Assembly: GCF_002127325.2 (NCBI RefSeq)
Contig: NC_035448.2
Coordinates: 6,410,915-6,474,914, forward strand
Source: Helianthus annuus
Taxonomy: Eukaryota > Streptophyta > Magnoliopsida > Asterales > Asteraceae
DNA: 64,000 nucleotides
Reading direction: 5' to 3'
A model generated the notes under the pieces. The model was not told the DNA's origin. It ran no database searches and was given only the letters and a program-made list of their open reading frames with translations. Position numbers and translations under genes: made by a program. Each line of letters starts with the position of its first letter. Position 1 is the first letter of the stretch. This document shows, piece by piece, positions 1 through 13,453 of the stretch.

Positions 1-1704
1 ATCCTTAAGCAGAAGGATTTGAACATGCGTCAACGGCGATGGGTCGAATTACTAAACGATTATGAATGCGCTATCAAGTATCATCCAGGCAAAGCCAATG
101 TGGTGGCTGATGCCCTTAGTCGAAAGGACACTTTACCGAAGCGCGTGCGAGCACTACAGCTTACGATTCAGTCTAGCCTTCCTGCTCAGGTACGAGCTGC
201 TCAGATAGAAGCACTGAAGCCCGAAAACGTCAAGGCTGAAGCCTTACGCGGCTCACGGCAGCAAATGGAACAGAAGGCAGACGGCGCCTACTATGTAACG
301 GGCCGGATTTGGGTCCCACTCTATGGCGGTCTACGCGAACTTGTGATGGATGAAGCACACAAGTCTCGCTATTCGGTACATCCAGGGTCGGATAAAATGT
401 ACCACGATATCAGCACTACCTATTGGTGGCCTAGTATGAAGGCCCACATTGCTACGTATGTTGGAAAATGCTTGACATGTGCCAGAGTCAAGGTCGAATA
501 TCAGAAACCAGCTGGTCTACTTCAGCAGCCTAAGATACCTCAATGGAAATGGGAAGAAATTTCCATGGATTTCGTTACAGGCCTACCTAGATCCCAGCGT
601 GGGAACGATACGATATGGGTCATAGTTGATCGACTCACTAAGTCTGCACACTTCCTGCCGATTAAGGAAACGGACAAGTTCTCCACACTTGCAGACGTCT
701 ATCTTAAAGAAGTTGTCTCGAGGCACGGGGTGCCCACGTCCATCATTTCGGATCGCGACGCACGATTCACGTCAGAACTTTGGCAAGCAATGCATAAATC
801 CTTTGGCTCACGACTAGACATGAGCACAGCATACCACCCTCAGACGGATGGACAGTCTGAGCGTACGATTCAAACTCTTGAAGACATGCTTCGGGCATGC
901 GTCATCGATTTCGGCAACGGCTGGGAAAAGCACCTCCCTTTGGTGGAGTTTTCTTACAATAACAGTTATCACACCAGCATTCAAGCCGCTCCATTCGAGG
1001 CATTGTACGGGCGTAAATGCCGGTCACCTCTCTGTTGGGCAGAGGTGGGAGATAGTCAGATTACGGGTCCAGAGATTGTAGTGGACGCCACAGAAAAGAT
1101 TGCACAGATACGACAACGCATGGCGGCAGCACGAGACCGTCAGAAAGCCTACGCGGACAAGCGTAGAAAGCCTTTGGAATTTGAGGTCGGGGACCGGGTT
1201 TTATTGAAAGTCTCACCCTGGAAGGGTGTGGTTCGTTTTGGCAAACGGGGCAAACTAAATCCGCGATACGTCGGACCATTTGAAATTACCGAAAAGATTG
1301 GCAAGGTAGCCTACAAGTTGAATTTACCAGCTGAACTCGGGGCAGTTCACAATGTCTTTCACGTATCGAACTTAAAGAAGTGCCTATCTGATGAAAACCT
1401 CATCATTCCTTACAAGGAACTCACTATCGACGAACGGTTGCAGTTCGTCGAGGAACCAGTAGAAATCACGGACCGGGATGTGAAGGTCCTCAAACACAAG
1501 AGAATCCCTCTTGTCCGAGTTCGTTGGAACTCCAAACGTGGCCCAGAGTACACCTGGGAACGCGAAGACAGGATGACAGAAAAGTACCCCCATTTATTCG
1601 GGAACCAGGCAACCACTACTGAGGCGGAAGCTACTACTTCGGAATTTCGGGACGAAATTCCAGATCAACGGGGGGAGGATGTGACACCCCAGGAAAACCA
1701 GTGA
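1..1704 (+). CDS. Ty3/Gypsy (Tekay-like chromovirus) polyprotein, C-terminal part
   Basis: Partial retrotransposon Pol, open from the first base of the window (frame 1) to a TGA at 1702-1704. It begins in the end of RNase H (a [16 protein letters not shown] segment). It continues into integrase, with an H...H...CLTC zinc-binding region, then the catalytic aspartates (MDFVTGLP and SDRDARF) and glutamate ([11 protein letters not shown]). A GPF/Y module ([10 protein letters not shown]) and a C-terminal chromodomain-like segment ([10 protein letters not shown]...[15 protein letters not shown], ending KYPHLF) follow. This order and the chromodomain are typical of the Tekay/Del clade. The integrase joins element DNA to the chromosome, and the chromodomain is thought to steer it to particular chromatin. 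The frame has no internal stop here, and the last codons overlap the start of the 3' LTR. Upstream gag, protease and RT lie outside the window, so whether the whole element is intact is unknown. Confidence 0.93.
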   Translation: MLKQKDLNMRQRRWVELLNDYECAIKYHPGKANVVADALSRKDTLPKRVRALQLTIQSSLPAQVRAAQIEALKPENVKAEALRGSRQQMEQKADGAYYVTGRIWVPLYGGLRELVMDEAHKSRYSVHPGSDKMYHDISTTYWWPSMKAHIATYVGKCLTCARVKVEYQKPAGLLQQPKIPQWKWEEISMDFVTGLPRSQRGNDTIWVIVDRLTKSAHFLPIKETDKFSTLADVYLKEVVSRHGVPTSIISDRDARFTSELWQAMHKSFGSRLDMSTAYHPQTDGQSERTIQTLEDMLRACVIDFGNGWEKHLPLVEFSYNNSYHTSIQAAPFEALYGRKCRSPLCWAEVGDSQITGPEIVVDATEKIAQIRQRMAAARDRQKAYADKRRKPLEFEVGDRVLLKVSPWKGVVRFGKRGKLNPRYVGPFEITEKIGKVAYKLNLPAELGAVHNVFHVSNLKKCLSDENLIIPYKELTIDERLQFVEEPVEITDRDVKVLKHKRIPLVRVRWNSKRGPEYTWEREDRMTEKYPHLFGNQATTTEAEATTSEFRDEIPDQRGEDVTPQENQ

Positions 1705-2627
1705 ACAGTACAGTTTACCTAGCTTCCTCAGTGAGTGCATACCAAATTTCGGGACGAAATTTCCAATTAGTTGGGGATAATGTGACAACTCGAACTTTAG
1801 ACATGCTTTGATGTAACGTTACGTGCTCATGAGAACTGAATTTGGTAATTTTAAATGAATAATTGTTTACGTGTGTTGTGTATGTATGAATGTTATGTGT
1901 TGCACGAGCCCAAACTACACAAACCGGCCACACAAAGCCCTTTGGGCCACTCCTTGTGCACGCGGACCATTAGACAACCAAGTGGGCTCGGCCCACTCCC
2001 CACTCGCAACACACAAAACCAAGTTAGGGGTTTTGTTTTACCACTTTTGCAAATCACAAACACACACAAACCCTAGAAGCTTTGCTCTCTCTCTCTCGGC
2101 TTGTTGAGGAACCGACGGCACAAGACCATCCGACCACCCTCTTGTTCGGATCACATCTCGTTACGTGTAATCGGTTAGTATGTTATCTATGATTATGTGT
2201 TTTATGCTTAGGTGATGCCATGATAAATCGGATTGTATGAATTAGTATTCGGTTGGTATGAGTTATTTGATTGTGCTCTTGTTAATCGGTTTCTGTGAAT
2301 GATGATCATGTTTTCATACGAAATAGGTTGCATGAGTGATTTGTTAATTGGTCCGAATTGATGTTTGTAATCGGCTGAGATGATTCTGCTTGTACATGCG
2401 AATTAGGGTGCATGCTAGGATGGTGTTATGATTAGGATTCGGTTTAGTGTTGGTTGATAATCCGATTATTGATTTGATACGGTTATGAATTTGCTAAATG
2501 ATGAAGGTTTGAAGACATTATGAATATGATTGAATAATCCTTGTTTGATCTGATTTCCGAAACTGCCTAAGTGTTTGCTGAAATCACGGAGTTTAATTGA
2601 CTAGAATTATGGAAACCAGTTACACAG

Positions 2628-2834
2628 CCGGTTGCGACTCAGATTGCGAGTCGAAACCTCCCCGTCTCGACTCGAAACCACAAACAGCACCAGCCGAAAC
2701 CACGGTTGCGAGTCCCGTTGCGACTCGTAACCAGACCATGATGAACCGAGATCTCCATTGCGACTCGCAACCAGCTGTTGCGACTCGTAATCTCCGGTTG
2801 CGACTCGAGATCTCCGTTGCGACTCGTGACCACC
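2628..2834 (+). repeat. TTGCGACTCG near-palindrome array in the Tekay-like LTR
   Basis: About nine copies of a motif close to GTTGCGACTCGTAAC, a near-palindrome whose best copy has TTGCGA and TCGCAA around a central C. The last four copies start about 20, 20 and 19 bp apart. The surrounding LTR is AT-rich, so the CpG-bearing sites stand out. Function unknown; it resembles the arrays in the other LTRs of this window. Confidence 0.75.
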
Positions 2835-3325
2835 CTTTGCACGCACACTGTTGGGCCTTCACTGTTACGGGCCCAATCTATTGAGCCCAACGATTTGAAC
2901 TGTGGACTGTTTATTAATGGACTTGTATGTGTTTGCTATTTGGGCCGATTGAGAATCTGGATTGTTTTGTTATTGGGCTGCTTATGTCATTGGGCCGGGT
3001 ATGATTGGACTTAGATAATTGGATCCTCACATGCTATGTCTTATCTGCTTACGTGCGTACATGTTTGCCATGACTATGCGTGATTTCTATATACGTGCTA
3101 TATACGAACCTGACTCGTATAATAACCATGATAGGACGTGAGTGACCATTTACTTGCTACTTATATTCCTTGTGTATCTGCCGAGCAAACCAAGGTGAGT
3201 TCACACAGCCAAGGCATGGGATTCCCGGGTTGGGAATTGGGTTGGATATGATGAATGTGGAATGATTACTCGTACTTACGCATATACCAGACTATAGACC
3301 ATCGTCCTCAGGTTAGTCAGGACAC

Positions 3326-3521
3326 GTTACGTAAAGCCTACGTAACTCAGTATATTTGCCATATGTCTCCCGGGTCGGGAAGGACACGTTACGTAAAGCC
3401 TACGTAACCCAATACCATTCACTGGCTTCCAGGTCGGAAGGCCACGCTGCGTAAAGCCTACGTAGCCCCCACGCGTACCACTGTCCTCGGGGAAGGGCAC
3501 GTCACGTAAAGCCTACGTGAC
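3326..3521 (+). repeat. Four tandem covarying hairpins in the LTR
   Basis: Four inverted repeats with 8-bp arms and a constant AAGCC loop start at 3326, 3388, 3446 and 3501. Arms are GTTACGTA/TACGTAAC (twice), GCTGCGTA/TACGTAGC and GTCACGTA/TACGTGAC. Copies 3 and 4 each replace a T-A pair by a C-G pair at different positions, and copy 3 also has a G-T pair allowed in RNA. Each hairpin follows a short CCxGG...GGAAGG(A/C)CAC segment, so the whole 55-62 bp unit is repeated. Confidence 0.8.
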
Positions 3522-4025
3522 CCTGTACGTTTTCCTGTTCTCGGTAAAGAAGAACACATGGTCGGAAGTTAGTCTAGTAAGTACCGTTAATGAGAAGCCC
3601 TCATTAGCCAGGATGAACATGGGAAACCCCCACCTTTAGTACACACTAGTATGGGAAGCCCCCACTAGCTATACTTATGCATGTTATGAACTTACTTTCT
3701 GTGAACTCGCTCAACTAGTTTGTTGATTATTTGCTGCATGCCTTGCAGGACCTTAGGTACATATTGGAGCTTGCACAAGGAAGGAGCAGGTCGTTGTGGC
3801 AGATGGATCATGAACATTATTGAACTTATAACTTTATTTGGGTTTACTTTACATTGCTTCCGCTCCTTAAAACAGTATTTGGTTTTGAAACATCAATCAT
3901 GTCATGGAGACTTACGTTAATTACTTTTATATTAAATGCTATGTTTGATATGATTGATGGCTTGATCCTGGTCAGTCACGCTCCCAAGCGGTGGTATTCC
4001 GCGGGTGGATTTTGGGGGTGTGACA

Positions 4026-4744
4026 AACATTATAGATTAAAATGCCATTAATTGAATAATAAACAAGACATAATAAACACAAAATTTAAAAACGACATGA
4101 TGAAAATGCCATGAGATGAATAATTAACAAAATATAACATCATAATGAAAATGCCATAATTAACAAAACTGATGTTTATACAAATTAACAAATAGTACTA
4201 ACTGATGTTTACAAATACTACTAAATAACATTCAAAATAAATCAAATAGATGTAAAACGCCAATGATCGTAAAAACATAAGAAATATGCTAGATCGGTAA
4301 CGACAATTAAAATTAATATTGAAAACTCCAATTATCAATTCTTAGTAATTGTTTAAATACCAATTAAAACACGATTAAATTGCATAATTGAATAACGCCA
4401 TTGAAAATCATACAACACATTATAAAAAAACAATGAAACAAGCATAAAAGAACAAAACGCCATATATGTTGCATGATTTGCTGGAACAAAAATAGAAAAC
4501 GCCAACAAATTTTACTTTGGCGAACATAATCCACGTTAGACGCCATAGATCTGAGAAAGCTTGCAAAGGAGGTAACAACTAACAAGAAATCTTTGGAGTT
4601 TTAATTTGAAAGAGATTTATAACGCGAATAAGGAGGGAACGTATAAAAGGACAATCGTGCCCCCCGCATAACAATTAGCGCCCCCTGCCACGTGTTGGGC
4701 CCGGATCCGTTCTCACACTTTTCACCGTTCTCTCCTGATCCCGT

Positions 4745-4747
<3 letters not shown>
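4026..4747 (-). mobile_element. Truncated (TA)n-flanked element, family also at 52262
   Basis: Read on the - strand, the end next to the (TA)n tract is rich in AACGGT and GTGAGAACGG motifs followed by AACACGTGGCAGG. The same order occurs at 52265-52330 on the + strand, so the two are copies of one family. The interior has scattered GGCGTT motifs and no credible coding frame. The left end is probably cut by the Tekay-like LTR. Superfamily not recognised. Confidence 0.5.

Positions 4748-4778
<31 letters not shown>
4748..4778. repeat. (TA)n microsatellite
   Basis: Uninterrupted TA dinucleotides between two elements. Confidence 0.95.
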
Positions 4779-4782
<4 letters not shown>

Positions 4783-4996
4783 CGCTTTTCTCAAATAGAG
4801 TGGACTTATATTATGATCCCTACCAATAAATTTGAGAAACATTCCGAACCACACATTTTCTTAAGCTTTCCGTAATATACACATATGTATATATTCAATT
4901 TTAAACTATTCATATGTGTATATTACAAAAAGCTTAGAGAAAATGTGTGATCTAAAATGTTTATCAATTAGCTTAGTGTTTCTCAAACGATTCTTA

Positions 4997-5000
<4 letters not shown>
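4779..5000. mobile_element. Fold-back MITE between (TA)n tracts
   Basis: The interior folds on itself. A left arm at about 4850-4900 (CACACATTTTCTTAAGCTTT... ATACACATATG) is matched in inverted order at about 4908-4953 (CATATGTGTATATTAC ... AGAAAATGTGTG). The right end reads GATTCTTACACTAT, nearly the same as the end of the element at 6311-6722. No coding capacity. Confidence 0.7.

Positions 5001-5052
<52 letters not shown>
5001..5052. repeat. (AT)26 microsatellite
   Basis: 52 bp of perfect AT dinucleotides separating two inverted-repeat elements. Confidence 0.95.
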
Positions 5053-6310
<1,258 letters not shown>

Positions 6311-6312
<2 letters not shown>

Positions 6313-6722
6313 GGGTTAGGTTCATTTCAGAACTCTGAATATATTACAAAACTTTCAGAACCACTAATAAAGAATTGTTTTATCTATATATTTTTTATAT
6401 TTAATATTATTTAAGGATATATTATATGTATTTTTATGAATACATATATGAAAAACCAAATTATTTTTGTATAATAACTAATTTTCATATGTGTAAAGGA
6501 ACTATTTATATATGTATAAATGAACCAATTTACGTATATGTAATTATAAAATTACGTATGAAAAAATGATAAAACTACCCTTAACATATATGGAATCATA
6601 ATAAATGATAAAAATACCCTTAAACAATGTTAAATATAAAAATATTTTAGTAGTATGATTGTTTGTTAAGAGTTCTGTAAGTTCTGCAATTATTTAGAGT
6701 TCTGAAATGATTCTTACGCTAT
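6311..6722. mobile_element. MITE with TTCAGAACTCT ends
   Basis: The left end has GGTTCATTTCAGAACTCTG and the right end has AGAGTTCTGAAATGATTCTT, an imperfect inverted repeat of about 20 bp. The interior is AT-rich and non-coding. The left side abuts the (TA)n/(TTTA)n tract. Confidence 0.68.
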
Positions 6723-7279
6723 CTACATATGAATGCATTGCCCTATGCGAATAAGATCATGGTGCCTCCACTTGATTAAGATTTATAATATAATAAAGAG
6801 TAAACTTCGTTTTTGCTCCCTGTGGTTTGACCATTTTAACGCTTTTGCTCAAATAGTTTAAAAACATTGTGGTGGTGGTAGTCGTCGGATCTGAAGCTTT
6901 CAATCGGCCTTCCGGTGAGAAAAGGTAGCCGGTTATGGCAGTCCCGCAATGGTAGCCAATGAGAAAAGCGAAAACAGAGAAAAATAGTGAGTGTATGTGT
7001 GTGTGGATTGGGTGGCTGATGGTGGTGATGTAGATATCGGCTGGTGGTAGATGATGCCGTTGAATTGCGATGTGGTTCAGATCTGGGATTGTTTGGTGTT
7101 GGTGGCAAGTTACGGTGGTGGATGTTGGTGTTGGTGTTGGTGGCAGGTTGTGGTGCTTGTTAGTATTGGTGGCAGATGATGGCGGTGGCGGTGGCGGTGG
7201 CGTTGGTGGCTGGTATAGAAAGGGAGAGAGAGAGGAGGGATAAAAAGTGTAAAATTGTTTTTCAAAAACATATAAAGAC

Positions 7280-7310
<31 letters not shown>

Positions 7311-8139
7311 CACACCCTGTATTTCCTGGTGGGCCCGGACTTGGGGTACATGATGAATTGATATCAAGATACACAAATAACACAGTGGAAGTCTTGGGAA
7401 TTAAAATACTATTACAAATTGTAATATCCGAATGTTCAAAATATTGTACAAACGGAAATGTATAAAAGATCTACAGGCAGATCGAAATAAACAAAATGAT
7501 TATGTAGATAGACTACTAGGCTTCAATGCATGGAGTTGCAAATTCCACTTACGCATTTACCGGGCAACTTTCAACCTATTTACGTATCCTTGCAACATGC
7601 GCTTAGTCTTTTGAAGATACGTCAGTTTACACTGGTAAATACAAATAACCGACACATTTTGAAAGTATTTCAAAATCATTTTAAGTGCACTAGGCACAAG
7701 AATTTTCATAAATAACTTAGGAAAATATAAATATATCTTATATACAGTTTTACATGCTTGTCAATACATATGGGGCCCGATACTAAACACTGATAACATG
7801 ATTAACTGACACACCACTTTAACCCATAAAGGGTATCCCCAATATGGGTAGAAAAATATTTTATGATAGCATTAGCATCTGTCGGGTGTATGGCTACACC
7901 CCATGCTTAAGTTGTGGCCATTTGCAATTAAATGAACCGAGGATATCCAGGACATGGTCGCATTAACCCCCAAGGTTTAAGTTATCAAGCAAAACAGATT
8001 AAAATGGGTTATGCGGATTTTTAGTCACAATCCGACATTGATCCCATACCTGACCAAGCGCTAATGATTTACCATATCCCAAGCCAGTGTAGGGAAAATA
8101 GGTAAAGAGTATTTACCTGGCTTAATATCTTACAATCCA

Positions 8140-8142
<3 letters not shown>

Positions 8143-8176
<34 letters not shown>

Positions 8177-8178
8177 TA
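8143..8178. repeat. (TA)n microsatellite inside the solo LTR
   Basis: TA repeats with one CA interruption. The related LTR at 54269 lacks the tract, so it arose after the two copies separated. Confidence 0.85.
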
Positions 8179-9163
8179 TAAGCACAACCGATATAACAAA
8201 TAACTTAGCAAGGTTGTAATCTACTGGACGCCCTAGTCTGGAATGAATGGTATAATAACCAATTACAAGGTTAACGGGTCCTATTCAAGTCATAGACTTG
8301 GACCGGTTAACTATATATAAAGTAAACGGTACGGTACGCTAGATTAAGTGGTGACAGGATAGAATGTAGTTTAAACCCTCACAAGTACTAAGACATATAT
8401 ATTATGGGTAAACAAATATACATTCTGGAATTTGAAAGAAATTTGAAGGACTTTACCCAATTCGGTTAACTTATGTAAACTAAGTTACATAAGCTAACCG
8501 TACGCGCATAGGCGGTATCGGGTGATCGGATGAGTCATAAACAAGTTCATTATACCAAAATATCATAATTATGTTACCACATCAGTAGGTTTAGAAAATT
8601 ATATGTACATTGCATTTTAAAACCATTCTTATGCTCAAAAGAGCATTTTAGTCAACATTATGGCATATTACATGAACTGTATAAAAACCCGAAAACTGGT
8701 TATGATCAAGTAGTATAACCACAGAGGGTTATCCTACACATAAATATGATCATAATGCAACTTCGAATCAGTAGCTAAGTTGGTTAATTCGGGTCAGAAT
8801 CGAAAGTCAAAGCAGAAGTCAAACTGCTTGACTTTCGGTTGCGAACCAAGCTATAAACTGGAAAGACGGGTTGAACATGCTTAGACATGATCTAATATTA
8901 TTTACCAACTGATATAATGTCAAAAACATGTGTTTAAACATGTATAAGTCTATTTTATAAGTTTTCGAAAACTGCGCATTTTAAACATAACTTTGACCCG
9001 TCAATTGACCACTTTAACGTGATTTCCAGGAGGTGCCTTTTAAGGGATTAACACCTACCTTATTACAATCAAGTAGCTATGTTCAGTTCGAACAATGGCT
9101 GGACCATAATGGTCTTAACCAAAAGTCCAAGCAAAAGTCAATTTGCTTGACTTTCGGCGAAAT

Positions 9164-10845
9164 TGATGTGTGTAAAATGCAACATATAAATTACATCAAA
9201 TAAGGCATAAAACTAACCCTTTTTAAGTACTAATGTTGGAAAAAGTATGTTTTTGTCTTCCTTTTGTATTTTCAGGATAAAATGAGCTCAAATTAACAAA
9301 AGAAGCAAAAAGACAGCTAAATCTAGCATAAATACAAGAAAAGGAACAAAAGTGGATTGCCCGACCCCTCAACATCATCCTCCCAAGCAAAACAGAGAAG
9401 GCAGAAGACTGAACACGCCCCGTGCTCAGCGAGCACGGGGCCGTGCCCAAGAAGCAGCAGAAAAGACAAACATGTAGAAGCTTCCATTGCTCACCACGGG
9501 GCCGTGCCCAGTGAACATGGGGGCGTGCCCAAAGTACTGCAGGCGCATTAATTGTAATTGCGAATTACAATTAATGAGGAGAGATAGTGTCAGACAGGTA
9601 CGGGGCCGTGCCCAGCGGACACGGGGCCGTGCCCAGGCCTCTGTTCAGCCTATAAATAGGAGTGCTTGGCTTCATTGCAACTCATCCCTTGGCACACCAC
9701 CTCTCTCACACTTCATTCACCACCCACCACCATCACAACACCATCATCCACCACCATCATAGAGTGTGTGAGTCGTCTCAGGATCCAAGATTGATCGTAA
9801 GAGTTCTTGACAATCAAGGCCATGTTTGCCTAAGTCTCTTACATCACTTGGTGAAGACAAGTGTTTAGTATAATACTTTTTATTTTTAATCTTTTGCACT
9901 TTTTAATTGGTTTTGTATTAATGACTTTAATAACTAGTTGCTTATGTTGAAGGTGACTTTTCCTTATCGTTTATCCGTGGTGTCTTGGCATTATTTTACT
10001 GTCTATATAAAATAAAAGATTTTCACCATTCATATCTCCACGGTCTATATGGAGGTATGTTGGCTACCTGGTCGGGGGTTAAGGGAACGGTTTGGTAAGG
10101 GTCTTGCCCTTGTTCAGCGTTTAGAGGTCCTGCAAGGGACCTGGGTCAAATTTAGTAGGACCTCCTTCAATACCCAAAGGTATTGGATGGCGGGGGTCCA
10201 AACTCTTTGACCCCCTCATAAGTTAACTACTATTAATACTATAACTCGGCTATTTAGGACTGTATCCCTGCTGACTCAGACTACTTAGTCGAGGGTAACG
10301 TCACCTCCAAAAGAGGGGCCTACCATAATTTGCATTAATAACTTAATTCATTATCTTTCAATAATCCGACCCTTTAGGATTGTATCCTTGCTGACTCAAA
10401 CTACTGGGTTGAGGGTAACGTCGCCTTCAAAAGAGGGGCCTACTACAATAACTAAGATAATCTCTTAAACAAGTGCAAAAGTGCAAAAATAATCAAAGGT
10501 TATACTAATACACGAGTCGGATCCAAGTGATTCATATTGTCTATCTGTTTTTATTTTTATTTTATTTTTCAGCATTTAGTTAGTTTTATTTTCTTAGTTT
10601 AAAAATCTTTTTCTAACATTTTGATTTGATTAGACGTTGAGGATAAACCGGTACTAAAAGCTCTTGTGTCCTTGGACGACCTCGGTATCTTACCAACACT
10701 ATACTACGTCCACGATGGGTGCACTTGCCCATATGTGTGTTTAGTGTTAGTAAATATCGTGTTTTATAAATTTAAAACTTGGCTAAAAAGTGTAAAAAGG
10801 GGCTTAAAATATACATCCAAATTATAACACACTTCACGCACATCA
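9164..10845 (+). repeat. 5' LTR of E1
   Basis: Starts TGATGTGTG and ends CGCACATCA, 1,682 bp. Upstream of a TATA box (tataaatag, about 9651-9659) are three paired CACGGGGCCGTG-type palindromes. Further in are two direct copies of a segment of about 70 bp (from about 10252 and 10374) sharing TGTATCC(C/T)TGCTGACTCA and AGAGGGGCCTAC. Confidence 0.92.
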
Positions 10846-10851
10846 AGTTTT

Positions 10852-10869
10852 TGGCGCCGTTGCCGGGGA
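10852..10869 (+). other. Primer binding site of E1 (tRNA-Asp-like)
   Basis: TGGCGCCGTTGCCGGGGA starts six bases after the LTR end. It is complementary to what I know as the 3' end of plant tRNA-Asp, the primer of Athila/Tat elements. Confidence 0.85.
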
Positions 10870-11153
10870 CACAAGGATTTTAAGAAAGTTAGGAATCAAC
10901 GGCCTAATCATTTTTTTATTTTCTTTTTTAATTTTTAGGGTTTTCTTAGTTTTTCAGCGTCTGCAGAGCTCAGCACGGGCCGTGCCTGCTGAACACGCCC
11001 CCGTGCTCAATCATTGGAACTGGCAATCTTGTTTTAAGTCAGACAGTAAGCTGAACACGTGGTCGTGCTCACTCAACACGCCCCCGTGCCCAAGATTCAG
11101 TTACTGAAAACAGAACCGTTTGATCCCGGCGGTTGGTAATTTCTGACACAAAC

Positions 11154-11824
11154 ATGAGTGATGGTAATTCTTTTTACTTTCGGCACTCTTATGGTACGTG
11201 ATGTCAATTATGTGGAGGCGATCATAAAGAATTAGAATTTACTTTCTAAATTATAAGCCCCACTATATAGACCCACCGTCTCCCTATAACCTTAAGAGGG
11301 GCGAAAGTAAAAATAATCACTATCTCTCTCTCGAATGCGCCCAACCAGATATTCTAGGAGAAATGCTCCTTGACGAGTTATTTCAGCTAGAAAATCTAAT
11401 TTTAAACTGGTTAAAAGAGCTTAGGAAGGACTTCATTAATCCATCCCAAGACGACGACCATGAAGAAATGTTGGGGCCGCATTCCAACAACCTCGTTGCT
11501 CCCAAAAATACCTTCAGTTCTAGCGAAGACTTGGACGATAGTCGTCCCTGTGCCGATTGTGCCGTGAAGGACTCTCCATCGACTTCGTTCGGTGCATACA
11601 TAGACCTGAGTGATTCGGCATATACCTTCTTTAACGAGAGCCCGTGAAAGGGTTGGACTTGTCCACCTAGAATAAAAATAGGAATTACCCTCACCGACAA
11701 CCTCTTGCGTTCTCGCTTTAGTCTAGGACAAGTAAGGTATCTTAGGAAGTTTGGGGTTGTTCCAACCAGTAAGGAACCACCCGATACAATTAAGTTCCTT
11801 AAAAAAATTAGACAAACTTCATAA
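11154..11824 (+). pseudogene. E1 ORF1, decayed copy of the zinc-knuckle-like protein
   Basis: Starts at the ATG matching ORF1 of E2 (26881). It is stopped at 11199-11201, where E2 has a Trp codon, and again shortly after. It has lost one base before 11363, then stays open as MLLDELFQLE...FFNESP until a TGA near 11645, where E2 reads on. The CxxC part of the Cys/His cluster is still readable (CQLCGGDHKE), but its last cysteine is replaced. Matching residues to E2 are frequent across the whole length. Clearly dead here. Confidence 0.85.
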
Positions 11825-12423
11825 TCAGCCTCTCGACACGGGGCCGTGTCCAGCCAACACACCCCCGTGCCCACCAAAAGATTCCCTTCTGACCTTTACA
11901 TCAGAATACGGACAAACTGTGTCAGAATTCTATCTGCACACGGGGCCGTGCCCATTGGACACGGGGCCGTGCCCAGGATGCTGTCGTTTTCTATAAATGC
12001 AGCCAAGAATTCTGCACATTTGGACCATCTTGGGACTGAGATTTGAAGGAATCTTCTCTCAACTATCCTAGGTATGTTCTAAAAGAAGGTTCCAACAAGC
12101 CATCTTGTCCTTTCCTCTTCTAACCATTTCCTTCTTCTTCATCTTTCTCCAAGAACCTCCATTCAAGTTTGAAATTTCAAGCTTTGTGGCGAGGATTATT
12201 GAGTTTTATTCAAGGAATCTTGTTAAAAATAAGCTGTATAACATTGTTTTAAGTTACTAATGTTTAAAAAGACCTCACAAGTTCAGAAAATAACTTAAAA
12301 CTTTAAGATTCCTTGTTTCAAAACTTTGCAGAAAGATGAACACGGGGCCGTGCTCAACGAGCACGGGGCCATGTCCAGATTACTGTTTCAGTAAATAAAC
12401 TATTTTTAGTTTATTTTCGTAGA

Positions 12424-12867
12424 ATGTCGAGTGAAAACAGCGAGACATCTTCCGTGCATTCATCTAACAGTCGAAGAGGGAGAAGGCCCTCCATTGAAGC
12501 TACACTTGTACACTATGTCATAGAATTAAGGGAGGCTCTCGACGAAATGACGTCAGTAGATGAGGTCCTAATCGACCGTATCAACGATCTTACGGTGGGA
12601 CTTGAGAGTAGCTTCCAAGAAATTAACCTCTTCCACCAGAGGTTAAATATTCTTGTAACACCCCCGATGGAACCGGTCCTTCCTCAAGAGGATTGGAACC
12701 TAGCGCTTGAAGTTAACAACCATACCGGGTGGGACGACATTCCGGCGGAACCTCCTGTGGAGCATCAACAAGAGATCCCGGTGGAAGTCGCAACTCCTCA
12801 AACTAACGCTAACGAGCCCTCTTTTCTCCTCCCAAGAGAGGTGGAGGAGTGGCTCGCCGACATGTGA
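12424..12867 (+). CDS. E1 ORF2, unrecognised 147-residue element protein
   Basis: An intact frame with the same length and no indels relative to ORF2 of E2 (28153-28596); I count 19 differences in 147 residues. The N-terminus is Ser-rich (SENSETSSVHSSNS), then a basic RRGRR patch. A long predicted helix (about residues 25-78) has hydrophobic spacing that could form a coiled coil. A Pro/Glu-rich stretch follows, then an identical closing motif, FLLPREVEEWLAD. I recognise no family. It follows the broken ORF1 by about 600 bp containing two palindrome pairs. That this frame stays open while ORF1 next door has decayed suggests selection kept it until recently, or chance. Confidence 0.72.
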   Translation: MSSENSETSSVHSSNSRRGRRPSIEATLVHYVIELREALDEMTSVDEVLIDRINDLTVGLESSFQEINLFHQRLNILVTPPMEPVLPQEDWNLALEVNNHTGWDDIPAEPPVEHQQEIPVEVATPQTNANEPSFLLPREVEEWLADM

Positions 12868-13453
12868 GGAAACCACACCCGGAAGAAGGAGTTCTATAAA
12901 GTCACATCCAACCAAGACTACTAGCTTCTTGGAAATTTTGCTAACTAAAATAACTTGTAGACTAGAACTCCATGGTTTAATGCTTCTTGTGTTTTCTTAT
13001 CTAGCTTAATATTTTTTTAGGACTATGTATCTCTCTATGGTTTTAATTGAATGATGGTTTTAAAATGGTGTCATGGTGGTCAAGGATGATAAGGGAAACG
13101 AGAAACATGGCCCCATGCACAAAAACAAGGCCACCCGACAACAATTTCTCCATTACAGTAAGTTCAGCACGGGCCGTGCCCAGCCAACACTGCCCCGTGC
13201 TAAACACCCTGCAGACAAATGCCCAGTTCAGGTAACTGGACACGGGCCGTGTTCACCGAACACGCCCCCGTGTCCAGGCTTCTGTTTCTTTTCTTTAATT
13301 TTTGATACTGGCACCTGAACACGGGGCCGTGCCCGGTCCCCACGGGGCCGTGTCCAGACTGCCAGTAACATGAATTTTTGCTTTTAACACCATGTTACAC
13401 ATTCAATCAACCTAAAAATTTATTTTTGGGACACATTGAGGACAATGTGTAAT

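Larger units (their letters stand above)
1680..4025 (+). mobile_element. 3' LTR of the Tekay-like chromovirus
   Basis: The LTR starts TGTGACACCCC directly after a purine-rich tract (ggggggagga) and ends GGGGGTGTGACA, about 2.35 kb. Just upstream is the partly palindromic AATTTCGGGACGAAATT, which I associate with the 3' end of Tekay elements. A second, weaker copy of the same junction (AATTTCGGGACGAAATT, a G-rich stretch, then TGTGACA) lies at about 1744-1790. The true start could therefore be 1791, but the 1680 start mirrors the 3' end better. The 5' LTR is outside the window, so no target duplication can be checked. The LTR contains a palindrome array (2628-2834) and four tandem hairpins (3326-3521). 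Confidence 0.8.

Noticed and set aside
2597..2884. Arg/Ser-rich frames over the TTGCGACTCG array
   Set aside because: All frames are open because the repeat lacks stops; no conservation as protein.
6757..7383. 208-codon frame with Pro/Thr/His-rich sequence
   Set aside because: Produced by GGT-rich and TA repeats and crosses the border between the MULE-type element and the solo LTR.
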